The notes: a model not told the origin generated them from the letters alone. Positions 8,333-17,877 are shown, numbered from the stretch's first letter. The stretch: DNA of 64,000 nucleotides from Gramella sp. Hel_I_59 (GCF_006714895.1 NZ_VFME01000001.1:3224001-3288000), one strand, 5' to 3'. Program-made: numbers and translations.

Positions 8333-9448
8333 ATGAGTACACAAGCATTATTAAAAACATATAAATTAGGCGATCTGGAATTAAAAAATCGCGTGATCAT
8401 GGCTCCTATGACCCGTGGGCGTGCAGATAATCCAGAGAAGAAAGCTATTCCTGAACTCCATTCAGAATATTACCGACAAAGAGCGAGCGCTGGTCTTATA
8501 ATTTCTGAAGGTTCCCAGGTTTCAAAAGATGCCGTTGGATATATTAATACCCCCGGAATTCATACAAAGGAACAGGTTGAAGCCTGGAAAGACGTGACCT
8601 CAGCAGTTCATAATGCTGATGGAAAGATCTTTATTCAGCTATGGCATGTGGGTAGAATGTCACATCCAGATTTTCATGGAGGTGAATTGCCTTTGGCGCC
8701 ATCTCCTATCAATCCGAATTCAAAATCGTTCACGCCAGAAGGTTTTAAGGATACGGTTGTGCCCAGAGAAATGACCGCCGATGATATCAAGCAAACCATT
8801 GAAGATTTTAAGCAGGCAGCTAAAAATTCTATGGAAGCAGGATTTGACGGAGTAGAAATACATTCCAGCAACGGATATCTTTTTCACCAGTTTTTCAATG
8901 CGACTTCCAATCACAGAAACGATGAATATGGAGGTTCTATAGAGAAAAGATCAAGAATACTTTTTGATGTTCTGGATGCGGTGAAAGAAGTAATGCCGGA
9001 AAATCGAATCGGGATTCGCTTAAATCCTTCCATGCACGGCCTATTCGGGATGACTATGGATGAAGAAACGATTCCTACTTTCGATTATATCATCAAGAAG
9101 CTGAACGAATACGATCTGTCTTACCTCCATCTTTCTGAACCATTTACAGATGTTTCTGAAATTTCTTTTGCTGAAACAGATATCGCGAAACGTTATCGCC
9201 CTATCTACAAAGGAACATTAATGATCAATACGAATTTCGATCAGGAAAAAGGGAATGCAGTGCTTGACGATGGTGATGCAGATCTTGTTGCCTTCGGAAA
9301 ACCATTTATTTCTAATCCAGATCTTGCTGAAAGATTTGAACAGGGTGTTGAACTGGACTCGTGGGATGAGGATACTTTTTACTCTGGAGGAGCAAAAGGC
9401 TATACCGACTACGAGGTTAAAACTGAAAGAGCTACAGTGCTTCAGTAA
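8333..9448 (+). CDS. Old Yellow Enzyme family alkene reductase
   Basis: FMN-dependent NAD(P)H:flavin oxidoreductase of the Old Yellow Enzyme/NemA family (371 aa from the chosen start), expected to reduce activated C=C bonds of enals, enones or nitro compounds. Motifs: NRVIMAPMTRGRA near the N-terminus, HVGRMSHPDFHGG, the substrate-binding pair in GVEIHSSNGYLFHQF (His and Asn), HRNDEYGGSIEKRSR, and the C-terminal phosphate-binding ADLVAFGKPFISNPDLAERF. The ATG at 8333 (MSTQALLKTYKLGD) matches usual N-termini; an upstream in-frame ATG at 8306 lies inside a promoter box. Its 3' 214 bp recur at 19740-19953, flanking the Pel-like operon. Confidence 0.93.
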   Translation: MSTQALLKTYKLGDLELKNRVIMAPMTRGRADNPEKKAIPELHSEYYRQRASAGLIISEGSQVSKDAVGYINTPGIHTKEQVEAWKDVTSAVHNADGKIFIQLWHVGRMSHPDFHGGELPLAPSPINPNSKSFTPEGFKDTVVPREMTADDIKQTIEDFKQAAKNSMEAGFDGVEIHSSNGYLFHQFFNATSNHRNDEYGGSIEKRSRILFDVLDAVKEVMPENRIGIRLNPSMHGLFGMTMDEETIPTFDYIIKKLNEYDLSYLHLSEPFTDVSEISFAETDIAKRYRPIYKGTLMINTNFDQEKGNAVLDDGDADLVAFGKPFISNPDLAERFEQGVELDSWDEDTFYSGGAKGYTDYEVKTERATVLQ

Positions 9449-9532
9449 AAATTGGAAGTTTAATACTAAAAAAAAGTCCTTCAGAAACTTCTGAAGGACT
9501 TTTTTTTTGAAATGAGGTTACGGTATGAATGC
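9235..9532 (+). repeat. Left copy of direct repeat (OYE 3' end plus terminator)
   Basis: About 298 bp that recur in the same orientation at 19740-20028. In the coding part (9235-9448) only about eight positions differ, roughly 96% identity by eye. Beyond the stop the copies differ by small indels but share the hairpin and a decayed tail (GTTACGGTATGAATGC against GTTTCGGTATAAAGCG). The two copies bracket the five-gene Pel-like operon. Confidence 0.85.
9467..9509. terminator. Intrinsic terminator, OYE gene and 3' end of pel-like operon
   Basis: AAAAAAAAGTCCTTCAGAAA pairs with TTCTGAAGGACTTTTTTTTT. With an A-run on one side and T-run on the other it can work in both directions. It ends the OYE gene (plus strand) and lies about 50 nt past the last pel-like gene (minus strand). 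The same hairpin recurs at 19973-20008. Confidence 0.88.
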
Positions 9533-9560
9533 TTCAATTGTCAAACTTAGTTTTGCCTAA

Positions 9561-12500
9561 TTAGTTAAGGTAATAGCGTAATCCAACGCCAAAGTTGTTA
9601 GAATAGAAGTTCTTTAACGTATAGAATTCCATGCTCCCTGTGAAATATAGTTTATCATCAAAAGGATAGCTAAAACTCCCTCGGTAACGCTGAAAATTAT
9701 CAGAAAAAGTATCGAGGAAATATGCCGCATCAAGGCTTAGATTAATATCTTTATTTAAATTCCCAAAGGTATATCCAGCTCCAAAACCACCGTACAATCT
9801 CTCTTTGAGTGTCCAGTAAGGATAGCCGCTACTTTTATCATTATTACCAAGTAATCCGGCAACTTCCGTATAGGCAGATATTGCAGATCTTCCATTGCGA
9901 TATATTTCTCCGTAGAAAGCAAAAGCAGCAGTAGCGTCCACGGTGCCATCATCGTCATAGTGATTTCCTTCCAGATACAGAGTAGTTCTAAAAGTTTCAC
10001 TGATCCTTAACTCCTCATAGATATTAAGCTGACTCTGGTAAATCTCCAAACCATAAGCTCCACCGGTAAGCGCAGGCCGTCTAAACACAGAAGCGGAACT
10101 ATAAAGGCTATCCTTACTAATACTAGCCCCGGCGCGAATATGATAATACACATTCTCATTCTGGTCCAACTCCAGCCTTGCACCTGCAGTGAAATTAAAT
10201 TTCCCAGGTTTTATAGCCGTTACAAATTGATAATCTAACCCATACAAGCTGCGATCTATGTTATTAGGATCTATTTGTGCTACTGGCACTTCGTAAGACT
10301 TGGTTTGAACCAGGCTAAAAATATGCGTATTGTAGGAACGATCTCTTAATCCATAACCAATCTTTGTTTCATAATAATTAGGATCCAGCCTGTCTGCCAC
10401 CATATTTCCATTTAACTGGATAAAATCACTTTCAGTAGTTCTAATACTCTTTTCCAATAATGCCGATACCTTACCATCAAAAAGATCAGGGTTTTCCAGC
10501 AATAATTGCTTTTGCTTATCTCTGTCTATAAATACCACATCTTTATTCAACTGTTTCCTAAATTCTGTTTTCTTAGCAGAAGTTGTCATTGAATCGGCCA
10601 TCTTCCAGGCTTTGATAAAATCAGACTCTGAAATATAGTAGGAGACTAAAAATTCTTGAATTTCTTCGAATTGTTCATTTTCAGGACTAATTTGAGCATA
10701 TAGATCCTCAATTTCCTGTGTTTTGCTCAATTGTGCCAACCAGTACATTCTTGTCAAAACCGGTAAATCTGCGCTACATTCGCTCCATGCTAAGGCCATT
10801 CTATAACTTCCCTGGTTTCCAAAAGCATAGGAGATCTCTGTGGCTAACGACTTTAAATCATCATTGCAGGCTTCTATATTGATCAATTGCTGAGTGGCTT
10901 TGGCCGGTGAATTACTCAACAACCAATTAATATAAAGTGGATAACCTCTTTGCCTGATTTCTGCTTCATTTCCCTCTTTTAAATACCATTGATCTATCGT
11001 CTCCACACCTATGGTCTCCGCACAACCTGCCCAGGCGATCGCTTCTTTATAATTCTGCCTGTCGGCATAAAACCAGCTAATGGTCTCTGCTGAATTATGA
11101 TGATTGGAGCAGGAACTTTCAATGAGGTAATTTGCTGCTTCATCGGGATATTCCTTCAGAAAAATTTCAATATAATTTCGAACATTTTCTGAATCGTTTG
11201 AAGCGATCAATTGCTTCAATTCAGCAGAATTCAATTTCACTTCATTATTATTTCCGAAGTAGCCGATATAATCGAGTTTCACCTGTGTACCACCTGAAAC
11301 CGCAACTTGTTCACCCATCCAGAATTTCCGGGTCTGCATGTCTGGATAATCACTCCCTTTTACCAGCATACTTGCTACCTCAACATATCGTTGATCTCTA
11401 TTACGCTGCTCATATCGGGTTTTTAATAATGGCCATATTTCTGCCTGCCTGTTCTGCCACCCCAGATAACGGGCGAGTTCCAGCCATTTATTTTTAGAGA
11501 AGGAGTTCGATGATGTCAGACTTTGTTTTAAACCAATGATTTTTTCTGAAATGGAATCGTCTGCCGGAGTTTCTTCCAGATTGAGATAATTTTCGAACTG
11601 TTCTGCTAGTGAAACTTTTAAGGCTGAAGTGTTCTTCGGAAAATATGGAATAGTGATTTGTCCAGATTCAGATTTTAGCATGTACAAATTCCCGGTATGC
11701 AAGTTTGTTTTTGAAAACTCAAATTTCTTGGAATTGAAATATTCTTCGATCAGCGTTTTGTTTTGATAGTTCACATAAAGAAACCACCAATTCTCATTTT
11801 CTTTACTGGTCCCTACCTTTACCTTCTGTTTGTCAAAACTATACGAATAAGATGCATTTCTCCAGGCTTCAGTAATTTCAGCTGCATTCTTAACTGCAAG
11901 AAACCGCATTAATGGGAACAGCTTTTTTGTTTGTTTGATATAATTTTCAAAGCGTGGATACAATCCAAGAGAACCGTTTTTAGAAATTTTCCAACCCAGC
12001 TGTTCCTGATTTCGATATTCGTATGGCGGTTCCTGCTCCTCAAAACTTGATGGAATTTGATAAATATCGTCTGCATGAATGAAATGTGACCAGATACCTG
12101 TGTATAAATATAGATTCTGCTGGTTGTATTGATTGGCTACATCCATGGTATATCCACTGGTAATTCTGGGGAAATTATAGAAATGAGCGTTGTACGGTTC
12201 AGGGTCAAACTCACGAGACCCACCATCTTCAAAATTTCCCAGGTACAGGCTAGCATTATATTTTATAGAAGGAAATACTTGTTGTAGCGCTGCAAAACCC
12301 AGACTATCTATATTATTTGACGGCGGGACGTAGCTTGCAGGTAGCTTTCCATAGTTCCTGATCTGCCACCTCTTTTTCGCGGCTTCCAATCCCAGGACCA
12401 TAAAATCATAATTTGGCCAGTCGTTCTCAACAAGTGAAGCGTGATTATAGCCATGAAACGCTAGTTCATGATCAGAATTCTTCATTTGATTCATTAGCCA

Positions 12501-13511
12501 GTCAGATGCGATTACTGTTTTACCAGATTCTCGTTTTTTGGAACTTTCCCATTCTTCAAAAGTAAACGGCGGTGTGGTCTGGTTACGGTAATCAAAACAA
12601 ACATAACCGGAATAAATCAAACCCTGTTCCTTAGCAAGATTCAGCATATCTGGCCACCAGTGATCTGTATAGAAGTTGGCTTGAGTCACAGACATTTCGG
12701 TATGAACAGGCTCCATAGCCATGTTATACAGTGGCGCAGGAAAATCATCCAGAAAAATGCTTGTAGTATTTGCTACGGAATATGGTATTCCTTCAAGTCC
12801 ATGCAAAAGAATACTAAAGAGTAATCCGCGATCGCGTTTTTCAAAGGCTTGAGAAGTGTTCATCAGGATCACCTTACCATTCCCAAGATCATTCTGAAGA
12901 ATTGCCGGGTAGTTGGTATCACTATTCGCGGTAGCAAGTACCTTAATATCCGCAGAAAAACTGTCCCTGTTTAACCCATTCAGTACAGTGGCCTGCTTAA
13001 ATGCCTTGTTTTTAAAATTTGGCAGAATATGATTGGGAGCCAGGTAACCGTTAGCCTTTGTATCAATTTGTTGAACGCCTTCAAGTCTCACTCCTGCAAG
13101 AAAGTCGAATTGCTCTCCTGAACTTAAAGTAGGCAGCAGGACCATCCCTCCATTTTCAAGGAATTCAAGGATTTGTAAAAATGCTCGTTTATTCAGGTCA
13201 TCGGGATTCGTAAGAATAACTACGCGATTATTTGCCCCGAATGCTGGCATGGAATTAAATTCATCCAGCTGAATAGCCGTAAACGGAATTTTGGAATAGT
13301 TGAGTGTTTTATGAATATTCTCTTTGTAATCTATACTGGTTTTATCCTCTGGATCTACGATAAAGGTCACCAAAGGGTCTTTACTATAAGCTTCATAACT
13401 TATACGTTCTGTTCTTTTACCCGTCTCCTGCTCCTTGCTATCTTTTTCACAGCCAGATATCAAAATGATACTAACTAAAAATATGATAAACCTAGCTCTC
13501 AAATTTCTCAC
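9561..13511 (-). CDS. PelA-like deacetylase / PelB-like TPR-barrel fusion lipoprotein
   Basis: Large envelope protein (1316 aa). Residues 1-21 form a lipoprotein signal (IILISGC, Cys 21). Residues 45-235 look like an alpha/beta Rossmann-type domain, as in the second domain of PelA (DUF2194-like). Residues about 245-540 carry polysaccharide-deacetylase features: IFLDDFPAP (Asp 255/256), FHGYNH (His 353 and 357), YVPPSN (394-399) and WSHFIHADD (His 476/479). Residues about 640-1010 are helical and TPR-like. From about 1025 to the end there are amphipathic strands ending in FGVGLRYYLN, typical of an outer-membrane beta-barrel. The order suggests a PelA deacetylase joined to a PelB-like TPR-porin. 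It overlaps the upstream gene by 4 nt. The function is inferred from motifs and context. Confidence 0.75.
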   Translation of the reverse strand: MRNLRARFIIFLVSIILISGCEKDSKEQETGKRTERISYEAYSKDPLVTFIVDPEDKTSIDYKENIHKTLNYSKIPFTAIQLDEFNSMPAFGANNRVVILTNPDDLNKRAFLQILEFLENGGMVLLPTLSSGEQFDFLAGVRLEGVQQIDTKANGYLAPNHILPNFKNKAFKQATVLNGLNRDSFSADIKVLATANSDTNYPAILQNDLGNGKVILMNTSQAFEKRDRGLLFSILLHGLEGIPYSVANTTSIFLDDFPAPLYNMAMEPVHTEMSVTQANFYTDHWWPDMLNLAKEQGLIYSGYVCFDYRNQTTPPFTFEEWESSKKRESGKTVIASDWLMNQMKNSDHELAFHGYNHASLVENDWPNYDFMVLGLEAAKKRWQIRNYGKLPASYVPPSNNIDSLGFAALQQVFPSIKYNASLYLGNFEDGGSREFDPEPYNAHFYNFPRITSGYTMDVANQYNQQNLYLYTGIWSHFIHADDIYQIPSSFEEQEPPYEYRNQEQLGWKISKNGSLGLYPRFENYIKQTKKLFPLMRFLAVKNAAEITEAWRNASYSYSFDKQKVKVGTSKENENWWFLYVNYQNKTLIEEYFNSKKFEFSKTNLHTGNLYMLKSESGQITIPYFPKNTSALKVSLAEQFENYLNLEETPADDSISEKIIGLKQSLTSSNSFSKNKWLELARYLGWQNRQAEIWPLLKTRYEQRNRDQRYVEVASMLVKGSDYPDMQTRKFWMGEQVAVSGGTQVKLDYIGYFGNNNEVKLNSAELKQLIASNDSENVRNYIEIFLKEYPDEAANYLIESSCSNHHNSAETISWFYADRQNYKEAIAWAGCAETIGVETIDQWYLKEGNEAEIRQRGYPLYINWLLSNSPAKATQQLINIEACNDDLKSLATEISYAFGNQGSYRMALAWSECSADLPVLTRMYWLAQLSKTQEIEDLYAQISPENEQFEEIQEFLVSYYISESDFIKAWKMADSMTTSAKKTEFRKQLNKDVVFIDRDKQKQLLLENPDLFDGKVSALLEKSIRTTESDFIQLNGNMVADRLDPNYYETKIGYGLRDRSYNTHIFSLVQTKSYEVPVAQIDPNNIDRSLYGLDYQFVTAIKPGKFNFTAGARLELDQNENVYYHIRAGASISKDSLYSSASVFRRPALTGGAYGLEIYQSQLNIYEELRISETFRTTLYLEGNHYDDDGTVDATAAFAFYGEIYRNGRSAISAYTEVAGLLGNNDKSSGYPYWTLKERLYGGFGAGYTFGNLNKDINLSLDAAYFLDTFSDNFQRYRGSFSYPFDDKLYFTGSMEFYTLKNFYSNNFGVGLRYYLN

Positions 13512-15469
13512 AACAACAAATCATTTATTTTACTGGAATTCGGAATATTTACAATCTCAAAAACCTGTACCGAAGGACCTTCGTAAACCATTTTCAACTC
13601 TCTTCCTCTTCGTTTTAACATCTGCAGATTCCTTTGTACTTCTTCCGAAATTTTAGGATTCAGTTTTTCTGGAACAAATACAAAAACACTGGAAGGTAAG
13701 ATTACTTCAGGATGGGTTTTTAGATACTCATCATCAGCCTTATACCGTGCGAAATTGTCATCTTTTTGAAGATATGATGCATTAAAATCACCATAACTTA
13801 GAAAGTAATGCAAGCCGCGGCTTACCCTACCATTACTGGATGTGTTCACCACAGCATAAGAATAAGGTAACCTGCTATTCTCGATCTCATAATAAGCGTG
13901 GAGAATATCTTTTTTTGAATCAAAAACCTCGGTGGTCACGCTAGCCTTACTCTCGCCAACATAGAATAAACCTCCGGTTAATATTAGAACGACACTCATT
14001 TCTGCGAGGTTGGAAGCGTTCAGTTTTTTAATCAGACTATAAAGTGGCAAATAGATAAAATAGAATAATAGTCCAATTAGTATTGGCAGGAACACCGCTA
14101 TAAGTTGTAGCAAAAGATCATCATCTAGAATTGGAATATCCAGGACGTAAATCGTGAATAGAAACAAGACAAAAATAAGAATTGTGAGTATAGACCTCCA
14201 TCGGGAAGATTTTCTGGCGATCATAAAGCTTGCGGCTATTCCTAATGCCAGGTTTATGCTAATGTAATACCATACTAATTCTGAAAATGGAAGAATCAGG
14301 TTTGGGGTATAGGTGTAATAATCAAATGAAACTAGTTTAGACACTAACAGATTCACAAAGCTTACCTGCAGGAAGTATGAAACAACGAGATAACACAACA
14401 GGAGTAGAGCGGCACTAATAATGTATGCCGTCAATGCCCGTAAATTGTACGCTCGTTTTTCAGCTGGGTTAATAGCAAGACAAATGAGAATAAACGGTAA
14501 TAATACGGCCAGAGCTATAAAAAGATTAACGAAACTTAAAGCCAGAATACCTATAAGATTCCACACGAAATAATTCGATTTCTTTTGCCGGAAACTTGTG
14601 GGATACATGTTGAAGATCATTAACGGCAGCGCCAGAGTCATGGCGAGAAAAACCGATTTATGCTGCAGAACAGAGTCTATATTTAAGGGGATGATGGTGT
14701 AGCCAAATCCAAATACCAATGCTGCAAGTAATCCAGGGCCATGCTTATGAGTTATCTTATATAGCGCCCAATATATGATCACTGCCAGCAAAGCCGACTC
14801 GATAAAGCCAGCATTACTCAAGGCCAGCATATCACTAAGACCTGAAATCTTTGCGTATAATGATATGATCGCATAACCACCCATAGAATCTGAAACAACA
14901 CTGAACCAGGTTTGTTCTGCTATGGCTTTTACTTTATCCAGATCTTCGTACCAGGATGAACTTAAAAGGTAATTATCATACTGCAGGAAATAATACCTGC
15001 TCATAAACATAGCGGCGAAAATAAACAGAGCAATTCCAATTTGCCAGAATTTTGTTTTTTTAGCTTCCAGAGTCTGCGGCTTTCTTTTTCTGAAATTTTT
15101 ACGCTCTACCAGTGACCGATTAGCCTCAAACCTAATAACCACATATAAAATTAATCGACTATAAATCTTCTGAAGTTGAGCTTTGATTGGTTTTTTTCGT
15201 TTTAGATTTAAAAAACTCAGAACAAAGAATAAGGATGTGATCATTAAAATTAACATGGTATCGAAACCATTGATCTGTGTTAGAAATAAACTAACTATGA
15301 TCGCTGCGGAAAGTCCCATTACAAACCTAGGGACAAAAAATTCGATTCCAGTTTGATACGATAGTTTTACAGCAGTTAACCGGTATAGAATGTAAGAAAA
15401 CAAAAAGAATAAAAGAATTCTTAGTGGTCCGAGTAAAGTTGCACTGAACCAGAAATAAACATCACTCAT
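13508..15469 (-). CDS. Polytopic membrane protein of Pel-like operon (unassigned)
   Basis: Protein of 653 aa (664 if the ATG at 15502 is used) with about 12-13 hydrophobic segments up to residue 510 and a C-terminal extracytoplasmic domain of about 140 residues (from SKASVTTEVFDSKKD to the end). I do not recognise the family. The topology recalls GT-C or polymerase-like membrane enzymes, but no catalytic motif stands out. It occupies the place where canonical loci have PelD/PelE, yet no GGDEF/GAF (PelD) or TPR (PelE) features are seen. The start at 15469 gives an ATGAGTGA overlap of 8 nt with the GH114 gene. The upstream ATG would overlap by 41 nt but adds a positively charged tail before the first membrane segment, so the start is uncertain. 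Confidence 0.7.
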   Translation of the reverse strand: MSDVYFWFSATLLGPLRILLFFLFSYILYRLTAVKLSYQTGIEFFVPRFVMGLSAAIIVSLFLTQINGFDTMLILMITSLFFVLSFLNLKRKKPIKAQLQKIYSRLILYVVIRFEANRSLVERKNFRKRKPQTLEAKKTKFWQIGIALFIFAAMFMSRYYFLQYDNYLLSSSWYEDLDKVKAIAEQTWFSVVSDSMGGYAIISLYAKISGLSDMLALSNAGFIESALLAVIIYWALYKITHKHGPGLLAALVFGFGYTIIPLNIDSVLQHKSVFLAMTLALPLMIFNMYPTSFRQKKSNYFVWNLIGILALSFVNLFIALAVLLPFILICLAINPAEKRAYNLRALTAYIISAALLLLCYLVVSYFLQVSFVNLLVSKLVSFDYYTYTPNLILPFSELVWYYISINLALGIAASFMIARKSSRWRSILTILIFVLFLFTIYVLDIPILDDDLLLQLIAVFLPILIGLLFYFIYLPLYSLIKKLNASNLAEMSVVLILTGGLFYVGESKASVTTEVFDSKKDILHAYYEIENSRLPYSYAVVNTSSNGRVSRGLHYFLSYGDFNASYLQKDDNFARYKADDEYLKTHPEVILPSSVFVFVPEKLNPKISEEVQRNLQMLKRRGRELKMVYEGPSVQVFEIVNIPNSSKINDLLL

Positions 15470-16274
15470 TTTCCGGTAGGTTTTGAAGCTCAATTTTTCC
15501 AATAAAGAGATTTGCCTGATAAGGCTTCAAACGCTTCTTCACGGCATTTTTGAGAGTTGCACTATCTGCATATTCAATAATTATAATAGGCAATCCAATA
15601 TCCTGAGCCACGCTCTTCAAATTGTCAATTCGTTGATTGAAATCTTTCGATTCTCTCATTCTATATTCTGAAGTTTCAAAATTATAATTGGTAGCCACAG
15701 ATTCTACCGCGATTGAACTTACATACTCTTCGGTTTCATCAAGCGCTTCCAGTCCAGCATTCTGCATCAAATGTGATTTTGGGAATTCTGCTTTAACAAG
15801 TTTTAGAAAACTCACGAGCGAAGTCAGTTTTTCTGGGGTTGGTCCAAAAGAAGTGTAGTTGTCTATATTATCAAGGAAGAGTCCATCAAAACCTTTGGTT
15901 TCCAGATTATTTCTTACGATCTCAAAAATTGTTTGGCGTGTTTGTTCATTTTCCAGGTCAAGCACATAACTGTTCCATATGTCATTCTTTGAAAGGGTAT
16001 ATTCTGAAATCTCCTGGTAATGTGGAGCAGCTTCATTTACTTCTCCAAAACTTACGTAAGCAAGAACATTCTGGTTGTTAGATTTTAAAATTTTAATGTC
16101 TTCCGAAGAGAAATGAGCGCTTTCTAATATCACATAGTCATATCCTTTAACGAGTTCAGGATCAAAATCTCCATAATTTACAAGTACACGTTTTCCTGTT
16201 TCATGCTTACATTTAGAGAAACTGAAGATTGAAAAGCAAACCAGACCCATCACGAAATATTTAATATGCTGCAT
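15462..16274 (-). CDS. GH114 family endo-polygalactosaminidase-like protein (PelA hydrolase-like)
   Basis: Protein of 270 aa with the glycoside hydrolase family 114 fold, the same family as the N-terminal hydrolase domain of PelA, which cleaves partially deacetylated GalNAc-rich Pel polymer. Visible blocks are NVLAYVSFGEVNE (about residues 69-81), KGFDGLFLDNIDNY (about 127-140, acidic residues at the strand end), HLMQNAGLEAL and SIAVESVATNYNF. These acidic residues are the likely catalytic ones. The N-terminus is hydrophobic and ends SFSKC: lipobox-like but with Lys before Cys, so acylation is doubtful although export is likely. It overlaps the PelG gene by 14 nt and the next gene by 8 nt. 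Confidence 0.82.
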   Translation of the reverse strand: MQHIKYFVMGLVCFSIFSFSKCKHETGKRVLVNYGDFDPELVKGYDYVILESAHFSSEDIKILKSNNQNVLAYVSFGEVNEAAPHYQEISEYTLSKNDIWNSYVLDLENEQTRQTIFEIVRNNLETKGFDGLFLDNIDNYTSFGPTPEKLTSLVSFLKLVKAEFPKSHLMQNAGLEALDETEEYVSSIAVESVATNYNFETSEYRMRESKDFNQRIDNLKSVAQDIGLPIIIIEYADSATLKNAVKKRLKPYQANLFIGKIELQNLPENE

Positions 16275-17877
16275 AATAATAGTAATCCAGATTCTTAAAA
16301 AACTGCTTTGTATATCTAAAGGTTACCAGCATGAAGACCAGAGATCCCAGCATTAAACCAACAACCGCATATTCGTAGGATATGAGCCGGCTTAGTATCA
16401 CTCCCGTTATAAAATTTGTTAAAAACGCAGCGATAATGGCAACCAGCGGTTTCCGGTTTTGATTGAGAGTATACAAGTACAGCGTGTTTAAAACACCTAT
16501 AGTAAGAAATATATAGCCTATACTCCCTAATATGCTCACCTTAATACTAAGTTCTGAAAGTGCCTCATCAAATCCCGCTTTATAACCCCATGGCTGGGTC
16601 ATTATAAGATATAACAGGATCGCCACTCCCATCGTTGTAAAAAGAAGTAATCTCAAATGACGATGATATAATCCCGTCATTTTACGATTGAACTTCTTGA
16701 ATTTTGAGTAACTATTAATAAGTTGAAAATAGTCCAGATGTCGGTTAAACGAGGTAATACTGTATTCCAGTACTCCACCCAGCAAAAAGAAGAACAAGAT
16801 GGCGAGATCCATGCCTATTTCATAATCCTTTTCATAGTAGAATAGATAAGGTATCTCGCGATTAGTAGAAGATGACCATGCGATAATCCTATCCATAAAC
16901 ACGAAAAGGAAAAAGAAGATTCCGTATAAAAAATAATTAAAGTTGCGGTAAATGGACAAAGTCACTTTTGGTTCTACGATCGACCTGGATTTCTTCTTCT
17001 TCAATGTATGTTTTAAGAACCATTGCAGATATAAAATTGAAGTCAAAGCCGCAATAGTTATTCCTGCCCAGTGCAGGAAATATACCGGGACTTTTGTGAA
17101 GAAATGTAAAGCAAGTGCGAGTGATGTTCCTATACTAATGCTCACGGTGATCATCCAACGTTGCTTTAATGCATATAAGGGCGCCAGTACCAAAAGTAGA
17201 AAGCCAATGAATAAAGCATAAGAAAAACAGATGATCACAAAACTAATAGAGTATAATGGTATTATGAAATTTAGCAAGGCTGAAAGTATGAATATCACCA
17301 GGATGGTAAGCGTACCGTACTTGATAATATTGAGAACCGAGTGCCGGGCCATATAGAAGTCTTCATTATACCAATAATAGGAAACCTGCTTTCCAATTAC
17401 CTGTACAAATCCACCGGTAGCCACGAAGCCCACAATCACACCAAGAACCACAGCAGTAGATTGCAGGTTATTGAATTTGGAAAATGTCCAGAGAGAAATC
17501 CCGAAAAGTACAATAGAGATCACCTGTATCGCAACCGGTAAAAAGTTCGAGATCCCCGATCCATTCTCAAGTATAAATTGTTTGACAGCACGAGATGAAA
17601 AATACGAGGAAATGGCAATCTTCTTATAATTCTTGGCCTCGACTATTCGCTGCTTGTCATTCTTTAAATCATTATAAGCTCTTAATCCAAAGATTTTATA
17701 GATATAGTTCGCAAGACTTAAAATACTATCGAAGCCAAAATCTTTTTCAACATCAACTTCCCTGATGCCTAAAGATTCGATAGTGGCGATCACTACATTT
17801 AAATTTACCGGTTTCCCGTTACGATCTTTAATAGCAATAATGAGATGTGCTACAGCTTTTCTTTGTTCCGGGTTCAT
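16261..17877 (-). CDS. pelG: PelG-type exopolysaccharide exporter with N-terminal extension
   Basis: Polytopic membrane protein (538 aa) resembling PelG, the MATE/MOP-like flippase of the Pel system thought to carry the polymer through the inner membrane with PelF. Residues about 105-530 hold about 12 membrane segments. Family-like features are FMDRIIAWSSS near residue 345 and the aromatic tail YYYYAAY. Canonical PelG is about 455 residues; here about 100 extra cytoplasmic residues precede the first membrane segment (IKDRNGKPVNLNVVIATIES...). It starts immediately after the PelF stop with no gap and overlaps the GH114 gene by 14 nt. The assignment rests on residue patterns, topology and the PelF neighbour. 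Confidence 0.82.
   Translation of the reverse strand: MNPEQRKAVAHLIIAIKDRNGKPVNLNVVIATIESLGIREVDVEKDFGFDSILSLANYIYKIFGLRAYNDLKNDKQRIVEAKNYKKIAISSYFSSRAVKQFILENGSGISNFLPVAIQVISIVLFGISLWTFSKFNNLQSTAVVLGVIVGFVATGGFVQVIGKQVSYYWYNEDFYMARHSVLNIIKYGTLTILVIFILSALLNFIIPLYSISFVIICFSYALFIGFLLLVLAPLYALKQRWMITVSISIGTSLALALHFFTKVPVYFLHWAGITIAALTSILYLQWFLKHTLKKKKSRSIVEPKVTLSIYRNFNYFLYGIFFFLFVFMDRIIAWSSSTNREIPYLFYYEKDYEIGMDLAILFFFLLGGVLEYSITSFNRHLDYFQLINSYSKFKKFNRKMTGLYHRHLRLLLFTTMGVAILLYLIMTQPWGYKAGFDEALSELSIKVSILGSIGYIFLTIGVLNTLYLYTLNQNRKPLVAIIAAFLTNFITGVILSRLISYEYAVVGLMLGSLVFMLVTFRYTKQFFKNLDYYYYAAY

Noticed and set aside
8005..9235. tRNA-Leu as an integration site for the pel island
   Set aside because: No tRNA 3' fragment recurs at the right boundary (the repeat there is the OYE tail) and no integrase gene is present.
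11132..11497. 121-codon plus-strand ORF within the pel-like fusion gene
   Set aside because: It is antisense to the 1316-residue frame and shows no domain pattern.
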